Shown: positions 4,989-5,478 of the stretch, piece by piece
Position numbering within the stretch: position 1 is the stretch's first letter
Layout: every line of letters begins with the position of its first letter
Source: MB-PLM-2 sp964385715
Lineage (GTDB): Bacteria; Planctomycetota; Planctomycetia; Pirellulales; UBA7805
Length of the DNA stretch: 5,478 bases
Direction: 5' to 3'
Assembly (NCBI GenBank): GCA_964385715.1
Contig: CAYLRE010000312.1
Span: forward strand, 1-5,478
The notes under the pieces: model-generated
Told to the model about the DNA's origin: nothing
The model's input: the letters and a program-made list of their open reading frames with translations, nothing else
Databases searched by the model: none
Program-made: the position numbers and the translations under genes

Positions 4989-5478
4989 CTACGCTCGCCT
5001 TCGTCGTCGCCAGGCACACAAGGCGAGGCCCGCCAAAGCCATTCCCGCCATGGCGTAGGTCGACGGTTCAGGAACCGAAGGATTGTCACCTGGGATATTG
5101 ATAACCTCGATCATGTCGATCTGCAGATCGGTCGATTCGATCTGTGGTCGAAAGGCGACCTCGAGTTTGTCGATCGCCGTGAAATTGGCACCGGCGCCAA
5201 AGTCGACGATAAAGTCACTAAACATGAACGGCAACACCGTCGGCGAGAAGATCGCACCCGGCAGGCCGACCATGAGGCTGGAACGATCGAGACCCGAACG
5301 TGCCGTGATCGTGACGTTCACCGGCAGATCGTCAAACGGAACGTGCACGGCAATCGCGTTGAGCGTACCGCCTGCGGTGAAGTCGACTCCGCCAAGTCCA
5401 ATCGCGCCGATGCCGTCGTAATGGACCTCGGTATGGCCCGCCGTGGTCGTGTCAAGCGTTGTCTCAAAGCCATCCTCG
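4989..5478 (-). CDS. PEP-CTERM sorting domain protein, C-terminal part
   Basis: The reading frame runs without a stop from the right edge to the TAG at 4991-4989, giving 162 visible residues, and the true start lies outside the window. The C-terminus is a textbook PEP-CTERM signal: VPEPST (135-140), a short hydrophobic helix (about 141-156) and RRRRRA. In known systems an exosortase recognises this signal and the protein is moved to the outer surface or matrix. The visible body (1-130) is rich in beta-forming, Thr, Gly and Asp residues (GAIGLGGVDFTAGGTLNAIAV, then GLPGAIFSPTVLPF) and looks like a secreted beta-sandwich of no family I can name. A GTG at 5348 is an internal codon, and reading it as a start would cut the domain. 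No exosortase gene is in the window. Confidence 0.85.
   Translation of the reverse strand, partial: EDGFETTLDTTTAGHTEVHYDGIGAIGLGGVDFTAGGTLNAIAVHVPFDDLPVNVTITARSGLDRSSLMVGLPGAIFSPTVLPFMFSDFIVDFGAGANFTAIDKLEVAFRPQIESTDLQIDMIEVINIPGDNPSVPEPSTYAMAGMALAGLALCAWRRRRRA

Overview
The window looks like a piece of a GC-rich planctomycete chromosome, probably from the Pirellulales. The strongest clue is a C-terminal PEP-CTERM sorting signal (VPEP, a hydrophobic helix, then five arginines) in the style common in that group. Weak or absent ribosome binding sites at some starts and the mix of gene families fit this. The assignment is inferred from features and was not checked against a database.

Layout from left to right. 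(1) On the plus strand, 27-1277 encodes a metal-dependent amidohydrolase/deaminase of the cytosine deaminase/chlorohydrolase type. Its reading frame is still open at the left edge, so the first residues may lie outside the window. (2) On the minus strand, converging on it, are two genes transcribed right to left. A multi-pass membrane protein (3451-2339), faintly like the haem-binding part of cytochrome bd subunit I, is followed by an aldose 1-epimerase-like protein (2402-1362). The two overlap by 64 bases and probably form an operon driven from a TATAAT box near 3525. (3) A stretch of about 930 bases, 3452-4379, has no convincing large gene but is rich in structure. It holds nine tandem degenerate 11-bp units (3581-3679), a perfect 11-bp hairpin (3760-3787), and a weak candidate small ORF over both. 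It also holds a minus-strand unit consisting of a good promoter (4221-4248), about 260 nt of structured sequence, and a long stem ending in seven T residues (3951-4037). The last of these is the best candidate for an undescribed element, a non-coding RNA. (4) On the plus strand, 4380-4898 encodes a small protein with two zinc ribbons of the zf-TFIIB type. (5) On the minus strand, 5478-4989 is the C-terminal part of an exported PEP-CTERM protein whose start lies beyond the right edge.

The protein genes do not form one obvious pathway. The membrane protein and the epimerase are the only pair likely to be co-expressed. The two convergent junctions (1278-1361 and 4899-4988) are short and contain at most weak terminator-like hairpins. 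No tRNA, rRNA gene, transposase or CRISPR array is visible.
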